Shown: piece after piece, positions 40,292 to 49,143 of the stretch
Numbering within the stretch: the first letter of the stretch is position 1
Layout: each line of letters begins with the position of its first letter
Assembly: GCA_019635015.1 (NCBI GenBank)
Contig: JAHCAG010000002.1
Location: 1 to 64,000, forward strand
DNA: 64,000 bases
Direction: 5' to 3'
DNA from: Burkholderiales bacterium
GTDB lineage: Bacteria; Pseudomonadota; Gammaproteobacteria; Burkholderiales; SG8-41
Program-made: the position numbers and the translations under genes
Notes under the pieces: model-generated
Database searches by the model: none
What the model saw: only the letters and a program-made list of their open reading frames with translations
What the model was told of the DNA's origin: nothing

Positions 40292-41638
40292 TCAGTCCGC
40301 GGCCGGCGCCGGCGGACCGCCGGCCTTGCGGCGACGGCGCTTGCGGCGTTTTTTCGCGGGCCCGGTGTCGGCCACCAGCATCGCGGCGCGGCCCTCGGCG
40401 TCGGTATCCTGGAAACTCGTCCACCACTCGCCGATCTCGGCATCGACCTCGCCGCTTTCGCAGCGCAGCAGCAGGAAGTCGTAGGCGGCACGGAAACGCG
40501 GGTGTTCGAGCAGGCGGAACGGGCGCTGGCCGGCGCGCTGCTCGAAACGCGGCTGCAGCGCCCACAGCTCCTTCATGTCTGACGTGAAACGCCGCGGTAT
40601 CGCGAGCTGCTCGGTCTGCTTGTCGAGCATTTCATCCATCGCCTGGTACAACGCGGGGATCGGCGGCACGCCGCGGGCCTCGATCTTTTTCCAGGCCGCC
40701 AGCACCTCGTGCCACATCAGCGCCGCAAACAGGAAGGCCGGCGAAACCGGCTTGCCTTCGCGGATGCGCGCATCCGTGTTCTGCAACGCGAGCATCACGA
40801 ACCGTTCGCCCAGCGGCTGCTCGAGGATCACATCGAGCAGCGGCAGCAGCCCGTGGTGCAGCCCTTCCCTGCGCAGGCGCTTCACGCACTCGGCGGCGTG
40901 GCCCGACAGCAGAAGCTTGAGCATCTCGTCGAACAGCCGCGCCGCCGGCACATTGGCCAGCAGCTTTGCCAGGGCCTTGACCGGCTTGCGCGTGGGCGCG
41001 TCAATCTCCAGCCCGCAGGCCGCGGCAAAACGCACCGCGCGCAGCATGCGCACCGGGTCCTCGCGGAAACGCTGAACCGGGTCGCCGATCATGCGCAGGC
41101 GCCGACGCTTCAGGTCGGCGACGCCGCCGTGGTAATCCCAGACCTGCTCGCGGGATGGATCGTAGAACAGGGCGTTGATGGTGAAATCGCGGCGCGCCGC
41201 ATCCTGCGCCTGGTCCCCCCAGACATTGTCGCGCAGCAGGCGGCCGTGTTCGTCCTCGACCTGCGCGGCAGCACCGCCCTCGTCGGCCGGACCGCGGAAG
41301 GTGGTGACCTCGACCAGGTCGCGGCCGCACATCACGTGGACGATCCTAAATCGCCGGCCGATGACCCGGGAACGCCGGAAAATCCCGCGCACCTCCTCGG
41401 GCGTCGCGTTGGTGGCGACATCGAAATCCTTGGGATCGCGGCCGAGGATCAGGTCGCGCACCGCGCCGCCGACGACAAAGGCGCTGTAACCGGCTTCCTG
41501 CAGCGCGTCGCAGGTGCGCAGCGCGCAGCTGCCGATGCGGTCGCGGGTGATGCCGTGCTCGCCCACCGCGATGATTCGCGGTTTGGACGATTCGAACATG
41601 CGGCCGGAAAACACCCGGCCGAGCAGCTTCTTGATCAT
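40292..41638 (-). CDS. pcnB: poly(A) polymerase I
   Basis: The 448-residue protein has the nucleotidyltransferase head FVVGGAVRDLILGRDPKDFDVATN, where the DxD (DFD) binds metal, plus VVGRRFRIVHV-like IGRRFRIVHVMCG, NALFYDPSREQVWDYHGGVADL and RFREDPVRMLRAVRFAA. A basic tail (KKRRKRRRRK) follows the catalytic body, as in PcnB and unlike the CCA-adding enzyme. It adds A tails that mark RNAs for decay. The ATG at 41638 begins MIKKLLGRVF. It leads into folK. Confidence 0.95.
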   Translation of the reverse strand: MIKKLLGRVFSGRMFESSKPRIIAVGEHGITRDRIGSCALRTCDALQEAGYSAFVVGGAVRDLILGRDPKDFDVATNATPEEVRGIFRRSRVIGRRFRIVHVMCGRDLVEVTTFRGPADEGGAAAQVEDEHGRLLRDNVWGDQAQDAARRDFTINALFYDPSREQVWDYHGGVADLKRRRLRMIGDPVQRFREDPVRMLRAVRFAAACGLEIDAPTRKPVKALAKLLANVPAARLFDEMLKLLLSGHAAECVKRLRREGLHHGLLPLLDVILEQPLGERFVMLALQNTDARIREGKPVSPAFLFAALMWHEVLAAWKKIEARGVPPIPALYQAMDEMLDKQTEQLAIPRRFTSDMKELWALQPRFEQRAGQRPFRLLEHPRFRAAYDFLLLRCESGEVDAEIGEWWTSFQDTDAEGRAAMLVADTGPAKKRRKRRRRKAGGPPAPAAD

Positions 41639-41774
41639 GCGGAAATCATGCGGAAATGGCAGGCGGCGCATTCAGTGTGGACGGTGTCTACCGTCCGGTC
41701 GCCGCAGCAGGGAAAACCGGCGCGATTATACATGCCCCCATCATGGCGCCGGCAGCGCCGCAAGCCGCCGCCGC

Positions 41775-42431
41775 TCAGCCGAGGCTGATCACCGGCCAGC
41801 CGCGCGCCGCGGCGTGGGCACGCAACGCGGCGTCGGGATCCACCGCCACCGGATGGGTGACCTGTTCGAGCAAGGGCAGATCATTATGGGAGTCACTATA
41901 AAATGTTGATTTTAAACAACTTTTTATACTTTCCCCACGGGACGCCAGCCATGCCTCAAGGCGCTCGACCTTGCCTTCGCGGAAACTCGGCGTGCCACTG
42001 ACCCCGCCGGTGAACCCGCCGTCACGAACCTCGGGTTCGGTGGCGATCAGGTGTTCGATGCCGAAGGCGCGCGCGATCGGCGCGGTGACGAAACTGTTGG
42101 TCGCGGTGATGATCACGCAGACCTCGCCGCGGTGGCGCTCGACCAGCGCGCGCGCCGAATCACGGATCATCGGTTCGATGCGCTCGCGCATGTACTCGGC
42201 GTGCCAGGCATCAAGCTCGCGGCGCGGGTGGCGCGACAGCGGCTTCAGCTGGAAATCGAGGAACTCGCGGATATCCAGCGTGCCGGCCTTGTACTGGTCG
42301 TAGAACTCCTGGTTGCGTGCTTCGTAGGCTTCGCGATCGAGCACTCCGCGGTCGATCAGGAACTGCGCCCATTCAAAATCGCTGTCACCGGCGAGCAGCG
42401 TGTTGTCGAGGTCAAACAATGCCAGCTTCAT
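41775..42431 (-). CDS. HAD-superfamily phosphatase (HAD-IB, SerB-like)
   Basis: A 218-residue hydrolase. Motif I is LALFDLDNTLLAGDSD with the nucleophile aspartate, motif II is ITATNSF, and motifs III/IV are the lysine in FREGKVERL and STFYSDSHNDLPLL. This is the HAD-IB layout of phosphoserine phosphatase-like enzymes; substrate is unknown. Codons for ESIKSCLKSTFYS (41889-41930) are unusually AT-rich. It lies between hda and pcnB in the leftward operon. Confidence 0.9.
   Translation of the reverse strand: MKLALFDLDNTLLAGDSDFEWAQFLIDRGVLDREAYEARNQEFYDQYKAGTLDIREFLDFQLKPLSRHPRRELDAWHAEYMRERIEPMIRDSARALVERHRGEVCVIITATNSFVTAPIARAFGIEHLIATEPEVRDGGFTGGVSGTPSFREGKVERLEAWLASRGESIKSCLKSTFYSDSHNDLPLLEQVTHPVAVDPDAALRAHAAARGWPVISLG
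41889..41930. other. AT-rich codon run inside the HAD gene
   Basis: About 14 consecutive codons use A/T-rich choices (AGT ATA AAA AGT TGT TTA AAA) in an otherwise high-GC gene, with an embedded GTTG...CAAC inverted repeat. Confidence 0.5.
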
Positions 42432-42453
42432 GCCTGTTTCCGTTTCCCTGTTC

Positions 42454-43131
42454 TCATGATGATTTAAGGCTCGTCAGCAGCTCCCGCGCCAGCGGCACCG
42501 TGATCGCCCGTTTCTGTTCCAGCGACAACCGGTCCAGCGTGTCCACCAGCGCGCGCAGCGAACTGAGGTCGCGCGGCGCGCGGGCCAGCAGGTAATCCTC
42601 GACATCCCGCGGCAGGATGAAGCCGCGTGCCGCCGCATAATCCCGCAGCGCCGCGCGGCGGTCTTCCTCGCTCAGCGCGCGCACTTCGTAGACCAGCCCC
42701 CAGGCCAGCCGGGTCAGCAGATCGGGCCGCAGCGGCAGCCGTGCCGGCGGCAGGTCGCCGGCGGCAAGCAGCACGCCGCCGCCTTCGCGCAGGATGTTGC
42801 AGACATTGAACAGCGCGATCTGCGCCGGATCATCCAGCCGCTGCACGTCGTCCGCGACGCAGGCATCATCGGACTGCAGTCCCTCCGCACTGCCGTCGAA
42901 CAGGATGGTGTTCCTGCCCGCCCCGCGCAAGGCCTGCAGCGCCGCCTTCAACAGGTGGCTGCGGCCGCTGCCGCTGCCGCCCCAGAGATAAATGAATCGC
43001 TCCGACTGTCCACCATGAGGCAAGGCGCGCAGCGCGGCCACCAGTTCCGCGTTCTCCCCGATGACAAAGTTGTCCAGCGTCGGCGCAGGCGGCGCCGCCA
43101 GCTCCAGCGCAAGCTGCTTTATGGCCCGCAC
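42454..43131 (-). CDS. hda: DnaA regulatory inactivator Hda
   Basis: The 225-residue AAA+ protein resembles DnaA domain III: FVIGENAELVAAL, the P-loop WGGSGSGRSHLLKAAL, the Walker B-like VADDVQRLDD, and the sensor region LPLRPDLLTRLAWGLVYEV. Hda with the beta clamp stimulates ATP hydrolysis on DnaA and limits initiation. The P-loop carries arginine where lysine is usual in DnaA. The start is GTG 43131 after GGGGAATGAA. It follows the AI-2E transporter gene. Confidence 0.93.
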   Translation of the reverse strand: MRAIKQLALELAAPPAPTLDNFVIGENAELVAALRALPHGGQSERFIYLWGGSGSGRSHLLKAALQALRGAGRNTILFDGSAEGLQSDDACVADDVQRLDDPAQIALFNVCNILREGGGVLLAAGDLPPARLPLRPDLLTRLAWGLVYEVRALSEEDRRAALRDYAAARGFILPRDVEDYLLARAPRDLSSLRALVDTLDRLSLEQKRAITVPLARELLTSLKSS

Positions 43132-43159
43132 TTCATTCCCCGCATGTCATGCCCCGCAT

Positions 43160-44218
43160 TCACTGCCGGTACATGCCGCTCGCCAGATAGTCGCGGCGCA
43201 GATGGCGCGCCCAGACCAGCAACGCGGCGCTTACCGGCAGCGCAAGCAGGACACCGAAAAATCCGAACAGGCTGCCGAAGGCAAGCAGCGCGAAAATCAC
43301 CACCACCGGATGCAGGCCGATGCGTTCACCGACCAGCCAGGGCACCAGCAGATAGCCCTCCACCATGCTCGCCAGGATGAACACGCCCCAGACCAACAGC
43401 AGCGGTGTCAGTTCCTGGAACTGCAGCAGGCTGGTCAGGGTTGCCAGCACCACGCCGACGATGATGCCGAGGTAGGGCACGAAGGTCACCAGCCCGGCGA
43501 AAATGCCCACGGACAGCGCGTAATCGAGCCCGACCAGCCACAATCCGACCGTGTAGAACAAGGCCATGCACAGCATCACCAGCAGCTGCCCGCGCAGGAA
43601 CTGGCCGAGCACTTCGTCGATCTCGCGGGCAAGCTGGCTGATACGGCCGTAGTAGCGCCGCGGAATCATCGCATCGATGCCGGCGATGATGCGGTCCCAA
43701 TCGCGCAGAAAATAGAACAGCACCAGCGGGACCAGCACCAGATTGACCAGAAAACCGACGACGGCCAGGCCGCCGCTGGTCAGCTTGGGCAGCAGCTTCA
43801 GCGCGAAATCGCGGATGTCGGCAAGGTGCGCCGTCACCCAGTCGCGCACCATCGCGATCTCCAGCTGCACACCCAGCAGCTCTTCCAGCCGCGGTGCGGC
43901 GGCGGCGCGCAGCCAGTCGATGAACACCGGCGCCTGGTCGGCGATCGCGCGCACCTGGCGGATCAGCAGCGGCAGCAGAACCACCAGCAGCACCAGCATG
44001 CAAAGCAGCAACAGCAGCAGCACCAGCGCCGTGGCCAGGGTGCGCGGCACGCGGCGGCTGGTCATGCGCCCCACCAGCGGATTGCAGATGTAGGCAAGGA
44101 TCGCCGCCAGCAGGAAAGGCGTCAGGATCGGGCTCAGCAGGTAAATCGCGGCGACGGCGATCGCCGCTGCGACCAGCCATTGCCAGAGATGCTGCGGAGT
44201 GCGGCCCGGGTTATCCAT
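43160..44218 (-). CDS. AI-2E / PerM family transporter
   Basis: A 352-residue membrane protein with about eight helices in the PerM layout: two N-terminal helices (LVAAAIAVAAIYLLSPILTP, then the leucine-rich TALVLLLLLLCMLVLLVVL), a soluble segment, then helices such as VVGFLVNLVLVPLVLFYFL and LSVGIFAGLVTFVPYLG. Functions proposed for the family range from autoinducer export to ion exchange; substrate is unknown. It is the first gene of the leftward operon and divergent from purM, an arrangement typical of Betaproteobacteria. Confidence 0.93.
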   Translation of the reverse strand: MDNPGRTPQHLWQWLVAAAIAVAAIYLLSPILTPFLLAAILAYICNPLVGRMTSRRVPRTLATALVLLLLLLCMLVLLVVLLPLLIRQVRAIADQAPVFIDWLRAAAAPRLEELLGVQLEIAMVRDWVTAHLADIRDFALKLLPKLTSGGLAVVGFLVNLVLVPLVLFYFLRDWDRIIAGIDAMIPRRYYGRISQLAREIDEVLGQFLRGQLLVMLCMALFYTVGLWLVGLDYALSVGIFAGLVTFVPYLGIIVGVVLATLTSLLQFQELTPLLLVWGVFILASMVEGYLLVPWLVGERIGLHPVVVIFALLAFGSLFGFFGVLLALPVSAALLVWARHLRRDYLASGMYRQ

Positions 44219-44321
44219 TTAAGATAAAATTCGCGTCGTTCAGGTGTGATGCCGGCGCCTATCTTATCAGGGCGATGGAAGCGCGCCCCGCCCAGACACT
44301 GCATACCCTCCGAGGACCGTC

Positions 44322-45371
44322 TTGAACCGCAAAAAACCAGTCCGCAAGCCGCTGACCTACCGCGATGCCGGCGTCGACATCGATGCCGGCGACGCGCTCG
44401 TCGACCGCATCAAACCTTACGCGAAGCGCACATTGCGTCCCGGCGTGATGGCGGGCATCGGCGGCTTCGGCGCGCTGTTCGCCGTGCCGCGCGGCTACCG
44501 CGAGCCGATCCTGGTGTCCGGCACCGACGGCGTGGGCACCAAGCTGAAGCTCGCCTTCGAATGGCGGCGCCACGACACCATCGGCATCGACCTGGTCGCG
44601 ATGAGCGTCAACGACATCCTGACGCTGGGCGCCGAACCGCTGTTTTTCCTCGACTACTATGCCTGCGGCAAACTCGATGTCGGCGCGGCGACCGACGTGG
44701 TGAAAGGCATCGCCGCCGGCTGCGAGATGGCCGGTTGCGCGCTGATCGGCGGCGAGACCGCGGAAATGCCGGGCATGTATCCCGCCGGCGAATACGACCT
44801 CGCCGGTTTTGCCGTCGGCGTGGTGGAAAAGAAAGGCATCATCGACGGCCGCGGCATCCGCCCCGGCGACGTCGTGCTGGGACTCGCCAGCAACGGCGCA
44901 CACTCCAACGGCTATTCGCTGATCCGCCGCATCCTCGCCCAGCCCGGCCTCAGGCTGCCGGCGAAGATCGGCGGCCGCGCGCTGAAGGATGCGATCCTCG
45001 CGCCGACGCGCATTTACGTGAAACCGGTGCTGCAGCTGATGAAAAAAGTGCAGCTCAAGGGCCTCGCCCACATCACCGGCGGCGGTCTGGTCGACAACGT
45101 GCCGCGGGTACTTGGCAAAGGCCTGACCGCCGAAATCCGCGGCGATGCCTGGCCGCTGCCGCCGCTGTTCCGCTGGCTGCAGGAACAGGGCAACGTCGCC
45201 GACGATGAGATGCACCGCGTCTTCAACTGCGGCATCGGCATGGTGCTGGTGGTGGCGGAAAAGGATGCCGCGCGCGCGCAGAAGCTGCTCGAGAAGGCCG
45301 GCGAGCGCGTCTGGCGCATCGGCCACGTGCGCCGCCGGCGCCGCGGCGAAGCACAGACCGTAGTCGTCTGA
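44322..45371 (+). CDS. purM: phosphoribosylformylglycinamidine cyclo-ligase
   Basis: The 349-residue enzyme closes the imidazole ring of purines. It shows [55 protein letters not shown] and [15 protein letters not shown]. Initiation is at TTG 44322, with GAGGA five bases upstream and the N-terminus then starting [17 protein letters not shown]. It is divergent from the AI-2E transporter gene; purN follows after 11 bases. Confidence 0.96.
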   Translation: MNRKKPVRKPLTYRDAGVDIDAGDALVDRIKPYAKRTLRPGVMAGIGGFGALFAVPRGYREPILVSGTDGVGTKLKLAFEWRRHDTIGIDLVAMSVNDILTLGAEPLFFLDYYACGKLDVGAATDVVKGIAAGCEMAGCALIGGETAEMPGMYPAGEYDLAGFAVGVVEKKGIIDGRGIRPGDVVLGLASNGAHSNGYSLIRRILAQPGLRLPAKIGGRALKDAILAPTRIYVKPVLQLMKKVQLKGLAHITGGGLVDNVPRVLGKGLTAEIRGDAWPLPPLFRWLQEQGNVADDEMHRVFNCGIGMVLVVAEKDAARAQKLLEKAGERVWRIGHVRRRRRGEAQTVVV

Positions 45372-45382
45372 GGAGCAGGCTC

Positions 45383-46024
45383 CTGAAGCGCATCGCGATA
45401 CTGATTTCCGGGCGCGGCAGCAACATGGAAGCCCTGCTGAAAGCAGGGCTGCCGGCGCGGATCTGCGCGGTGATCAGCAACGATCCGGCAGCAAAGGGTC
45501 TGGCGACCGCGGCCGCGCAGGGCATTCCCACTGCGGTGGTGGACCACAAGGCGCATGCGACGCGCGAGGCCTTCGACGCCGCACTGGCGCAGGCCATCGA
45601 CGCGCATCGCGCCGACCTTGTCGTGCTGGCCGGTTTCATGCGCATCCTGACCGCGGATTTTGTCGGCCGTTACCGCGGCCGCATGGTCAACATCCACCCT
45701 TCGCTGCTGCCCTCGTTCACCGGCTTGCACACCCATCGCCAGGCACTTGCCGCCGGTGTGCGCATCCATGGCTGCACGGTGCATTTCGTGACACCGCAGC
45801 TCGATCACGGGCCGGTCATCATCCAGGCCGCAGTGCCGGTGCTGCCCGGCGATACCGAGGAGACCCTCGCCGCGCGGGTGCTGGGCGAGGAACACCGCAT
45901 CTATCCGCAGGCCCTGCGCTGGCTGTGTGAAGACCGCGTCACCATGGACGCCGGCGGCCGCGTCATCATCCGCGATGCAGTGCAGGCCTCCGGCGCGCTG
46001 CGTTCGCCCGCCACCGATGCCTAG
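45383..46024 (+). CDS. purN: phosphoribosylglycinamide formyltransferase
   Basis: The 213-residue enzyme formylates GAR in purine synthesis. It has ILISGRGSNMEALL (phosphate loop), VLAGFMRIL, VNIHPSLLPSFTGLHTH and HGCTVHFVTPQLDHGPVI, with catalytic Asn, His and Asp all present. The conserved N-terminus KRIAILISGRGSN has no ATG, GTG or TTG ahead of it after the purM stop; CTG at 45383 lies seven bases after AGGAG and aligns with the usual initiator methionine. The first ATG (45425) would delete the phosphate loop. CTG initiation is therefore inferred. Confidence 0.93.
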   Translation: MKRIAILISGRGSNMEALLKAGLPARICAVISNDPAAKGLATAAAQGIPTAVVDHKAHATREAFDAALAQAIDAHRADLVVLAGFMRILTADFVGRYRGRMVNIHPSLLPSFTGLHTHRQALAAGVRIHGCTVHFVTPQLDHGPVIIQAAVPVLPGDTEETLAARVLGEEHRIYPQALRWLCEDRVTMDAGGRVIIRDAVQASGALRSPATDA

Positions 46025-46727
46025 ATCGCCGGCCATCGCGCTGCTGCTGGCCGCAGCCCTGCTGCAGCCGGCCGCGGCAAAAACTGCTCCGCCGCAAACC
46101 GTGCAGGCCGAATATGGCCTGTCGGTCAACGGCGCCCCGGTCGCGGTGATGCAGGAAACCTTCGAAATCCGCGATGGCAGTTACCGGGCAGTCAGCGAAA
46201 CCCACGCGGTGGGCCTGTTCGCGCTGGCGCAGCGCCGGCCGGGGCGCGTGACCAGCAGCGGCGGCGTCGACGGTTCGGGACTGCGCCCGATGACCTTCGA
46301 CGGCACGCGCGGCGGCCGCGACGAGCGGCGCGTGAACGCGGAGTTCGACTGGAGCGCGCGCACGCTGACACTGCAACACGACGGCCGCAGCGACACCGTG
46401 GCACTGCCGCCGGGCACCCAGGACCGGCTGTCGGCGATGTACCAGTTCCTGTTCCTGGATTTGGAAAAGCTGCGGGACCTCGGGTTCGCAATGACCAACG
46501 GCCGCAAGCTCGACCAGTACCGCTACACCATCGGGCCCGACACCGCCATCGACACGCCGCTGGGGCGCCTCGAAGTCATCCACCTCGTCAGGCGGCACCA
46601 GCCGGGCGAAACCGCCAACGAAATCTGGCTCTCCCGCGAGCACCGCCTGATGCCGGTGAAAATGCGCATCGTCGAGGACGACGGCAAGCGCTACGAGCAG
46701 CTCATTTCGCGGCTGGACATCCGCTGA
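46017..46727 (+). CDS. DUF3108 domain protein with signal peptide
   Basis: The 236-residue protein begins RSPAIALLLAAALLQPAAA, a signal peptide, followed by QAEYGLSVNGAPVAVMQETF and later STP-like DTPLGRLEVIHLVR and EIWLSREHRLMPVKMRI, the DUF3108 beta-barrel-like pattern. It is probably periplasmic or lipid-facing, with unknown role. Its ATG overlaps the purN stop by eight bases. A second DUF3108 protein is encoded immediately downstream. Confidence 0.85.
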   Translation: MPRSPAIALLLAAALLQPAAAKTAPPQTVQAEYGLSVNGAPVAVMQETFEIRDGSYRAVSETHAVGLFALAQRRPGRVTSSGGVDGSGLRPMTFDGTRGGRDERRVNAEFDWSARTLTLQHDGRSDTVALPPGTQDRLSAMYQFLFLDLEKLRDLGFAMTNGRKLDQYRYTIGPDTAIDTPLGRLEVIHLVRRHQPGETANEIWLSREHRLMPVKMRIVEDDGKRYEQLISRLDIR

Positions 46728-46735
46728 CCGGTTCC

Positions 46736-47782
46736 ATGCGCCCCTCCTCCCAGCGCCTGCTCGCCGCCGCGGCCCTGTCGATGGCCGCCCATGCCGCGCT
46801 GCTCGGCGGCATGACTGTCCCGGAACGCGAAGCCGCGACGCAACTGCAGCCCCTGAGCGCGCGGCTCGAAGCTCCGCCGCCTCCGGCGCCGCAGGCAAAA
46901 CCGGCGGTGCGCAGAACGGTGGCGCCCAGGCCGCAGCCGCCACAACAGATCGCCGCGCTGCCGCGCCCGACGCCTGCTGAACCGGTGATCTCCATTCCGG
47001 CAGCGGAGCCCGTAGCTGCTGCGCCAGCCCCCGAGGCTGAAACCGCCGCTGCAGCCGAACCGCCGGCCGTGGTCGCCAGCACGGCGCCAACCATGTTCCG
47101 CGACCCCGAGCCACCACCCCTGCCCGGTTTTCCGCGCAAGGGACGCATCACCTACCTGCTCACCATGGGCGTCGACCAGACCCCGGTGGGCCGCACGGTG
47201 CAAAGCTGGGAGTTCGAAGACGGCCGCTACACGGCCGGCAGCGACTCCGAGAGCACCGGCCTGATCGAACTGTTCCGGCCACACCGCTACCGCTACCTGA
47301 GCCAGGGCTCGATCATCGCCAACCGGCTGCGGCCCGAGCGCTTCCTTGCCAGCGTCAAACGCGGCAGCCGCAGCGAGGAAGCGCAAGCCCTGTTCGACTG
47401 GGAAGGGAACAGCCTGCGCCTGGGACGCCTGCCGCAGCTGAACACGTTGGCCCTGCCCGCCGGCAGCCAGGACCTGATCAGCTTCATGTACAACATGGCC
47501 CTGACCCCGCCCGCCCCCGGCCGCATCACCCTGCCCTTCACCCGCGGCAGCCGCCTCGACACCGTCAGTTTCGACGTGCTGCCGGCGGAACCCATAGACA
47601 CGCCGCTGGGACGGCTGCTTGCCGTGCCGGTGGTGCAGCTGCGCAAGGCCGGACAGGAAAGCATCGCATTGTGGCTGGCATCCGATTACCGCAACCTGCC
47701 GGTGCGCATCCGTTTTTTCAACCGCGAAGGCGAGCTGACGGGCGAACAGCTGGTCAGCGAAATACAGGTCGGCAATCCATGA
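46736..47782 (+). CDS. DUF3108 domain protein with N-terminal anchor and Pro/Ala-rich linker
   Basis: A 348-residue protein. A hydrophobic N-terminal segment (LLAAAALSMAAHAALLGG) is followed by a proline- and alanine-rich linker (about 45-125), as in TonB-like spanning proteins. The DUF3108 domain covers about 130-345 (GRITYLLTMGVDQTPVGRT, PIDTPLGRLLAVPVVQLRK, ALWLASDYRNLPVRIRF). It seems to reach from the inner membrane into the periplasm. It lies nine bases after the first DUF3108 gene and overlaps rsmB as ATGA. Confidence 0.85.
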   Translation: MRPSSQRLLAAAALSMAAHAALLGGMTVPEREAATQLQPLSARLEAPPPPAPQAKPAVRRTVAPRPQPPQQIAALPRPTPAEPVISIPAAEPVAAAPAPEAETAAAAEPPAVVASTAPTMFRDPEPPPLPGFPRKGRITYLLTMGVDQTPVGRTVQSWEFEDGRYTAGSDSESTGLIELFRPHRYRYLSQGSIIANRLRPERFLASVKRGSRSEEAQALFDWEGNSLRLGRLPQLNTLALPAGSQDLISFMYNMALTPPAPGRITLPFTRGSRLDTVSFDVLPAEPIDTPLGRLLAVPVVQLRKAGQESIALWLASDYRNLPVRIRFFNREGELTGEQLVSEIQVGNP

Positions 47783-49068
47783 AACCCGCAGTCTCCGAAT
47801 CCGCCGCGCGCATCCCGAATGCGCTGCGCCTCGCCGATGCCGCCCATGCGCTGTCGCGCGTGCTGGCCTTCACTTACCCCGCCGATGCCGTGCTGAGCCG
47901 CTATTTCCGCGAACGCCATGTGCTCGGGCCGCAGGACCGCGCCTTCGTCGCCGAAACCGTGTTCGGCGTACTGCGCCGGAAAATGCTGCTCGACCACATC
48001 GCGCCGCAGGCTGACGCGCGACAGCTGGTGTTGCTGTGGCTGACACGCATCGGCGGTTACAGCAGCCGGGACATCGGCGCGCTGTGCTCGACGGAGGAGA
48101 AGGCCTGGCTCAATGCCACGCGCGCGCAAGCGGCCGCGGAACACCCGCTGAGCGTTGAAGCCGACCTGCCCGCCTGGGTCGTCGACCGCCTGCTCACCAC
48201 GCATGATGCGGATTTCATCCGCGCGCTGGGCCGCGCGCTGCAGGAGCCGGCGCCACTGGACCTGCGCGTCAACACGCTGCGCGGCAACCACGACGCGGTG
48301 CTCACCACCCTCAACAAGAGCGGCATCCCGGCTGCAGCCGCGCCATGGTCGCCGATCGGCATCCGCGTGCAGGGCAAACCGTCGATCAACCGCCACCCGC
48401 TGTTTGCCTCCGGCACAGTCGAAGTGCAGGACGAAGGCAGCCAGCTGCTGGGTTACCTGCTGGCGCCGCGGCGCAGCGATCTTGTCGTCGATTTCTGCGC
48501 AGGGGCCGGCGGCAAGACCCTGATGCTCGGCGCGATGATGAACTCCCAGGGCCGCCTCTACGCCTTCGACATCTCGCAGAAACGGCTTGACCGGCTCAAG
48601 CCGCGGCTGAAACGCTCCGGACTGTCCAATGTGCATCCGCTGGTGATCGCCCACGAGAACGACACCAAGGTCAAACGTCTTGCCGGCAAAATCGACCGCG
48701 TGCTGGTCGACGCCCCCTGCAGCGGCCTCGGCACCCTGCGCCGCAACCCCGACCTGAAGTTCCGCCAGTCGCCGCAGAGTGTCGCCGAACTGACCGTCAA
48801 GCAGGCCGCGATCCTCAAATCGGCGGCGCGACTGGTCAAGCCCGGCGGCCGCCTGGTCTATGCCACCTGCAGCCTACTGGAGGAGGAGAACAGCGGCATC
48901 GTCAGCGCATTCCTTGCCGCGCACCCGGACTTCAGAAGCCTCGATTGCGGCGAACTGCTGCGCCGGCAGGACATTGCAGTCGAGTGCGGCGAACACCTGA
49001 AACTGTGGCCACAGCAGCACGGCACGGACGGATTCTTCGCCGCAACCATGGAACGCCTTCCCGCCTGA
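47779..49068 (+). CDS. RsmB/NOP-family rRNA (cytosine-5)-methyltransferase
   Basis: The 429-residue protein has an N-terminal NusB-like/ferredoxin-like region and a Rossmann methyltransferase domain: VVDFCAGAGGKTLMLG (SAM binding), YAFDISQKRLDRLKPR, DAPCSGLGTLRRNPDLKF and YATCSLLEEEN with the two catalytic cysteines. The family makes m5C in rRNA (RsmB at C967) or tRNA; the exact target is inferred. The ATG at 47779 overlaps the preceding stop. Confidence 0.92.
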   Translation: MKPAVSESAARIPNALRLADAAHALSRVLAFTYPADAVLSRYFRERHVLGPQDRAFVAETVFGVLRRKMLLDHIAPQADARQLVLLWLTRIGGYSSRDIGALCSTEEKAWLNATRAQAAAEHPLSVEADLPAWVVDRLLTTHDADFIRALGRALQEPAPLDLRVNTLRGNHDAVLTTLNKSGIPAAAAPWSPIGIRVQGKPSINRHPLFASGTVEVQDEGSQLLGYLLAPRRSDLVVDFCAGAGGKTLMLGAMMNSQGRLYAFDISQKRLDRLKPRLKRSGLSNVHPLVIAHENDTKVKRLAGKIDRVLVDAPCSGLGTLRRNPDLKFRQSPQSVAELTVKQAAILKSAARLVKPGGRLVYATCSLLEEENSGIVSAFLAAHPDFRSLDCGELLRRQDIAVECGEHLKLWPQQHGTDGFFAATMERLPA

Positions 49069-49143
49069 GTTGCGTGCGGAGCCCGTGCTAAGATCATCCG
49101 AGACACGCGCCTGCAGGCGCGGCAAACCCTCCGAAGCGCATTG

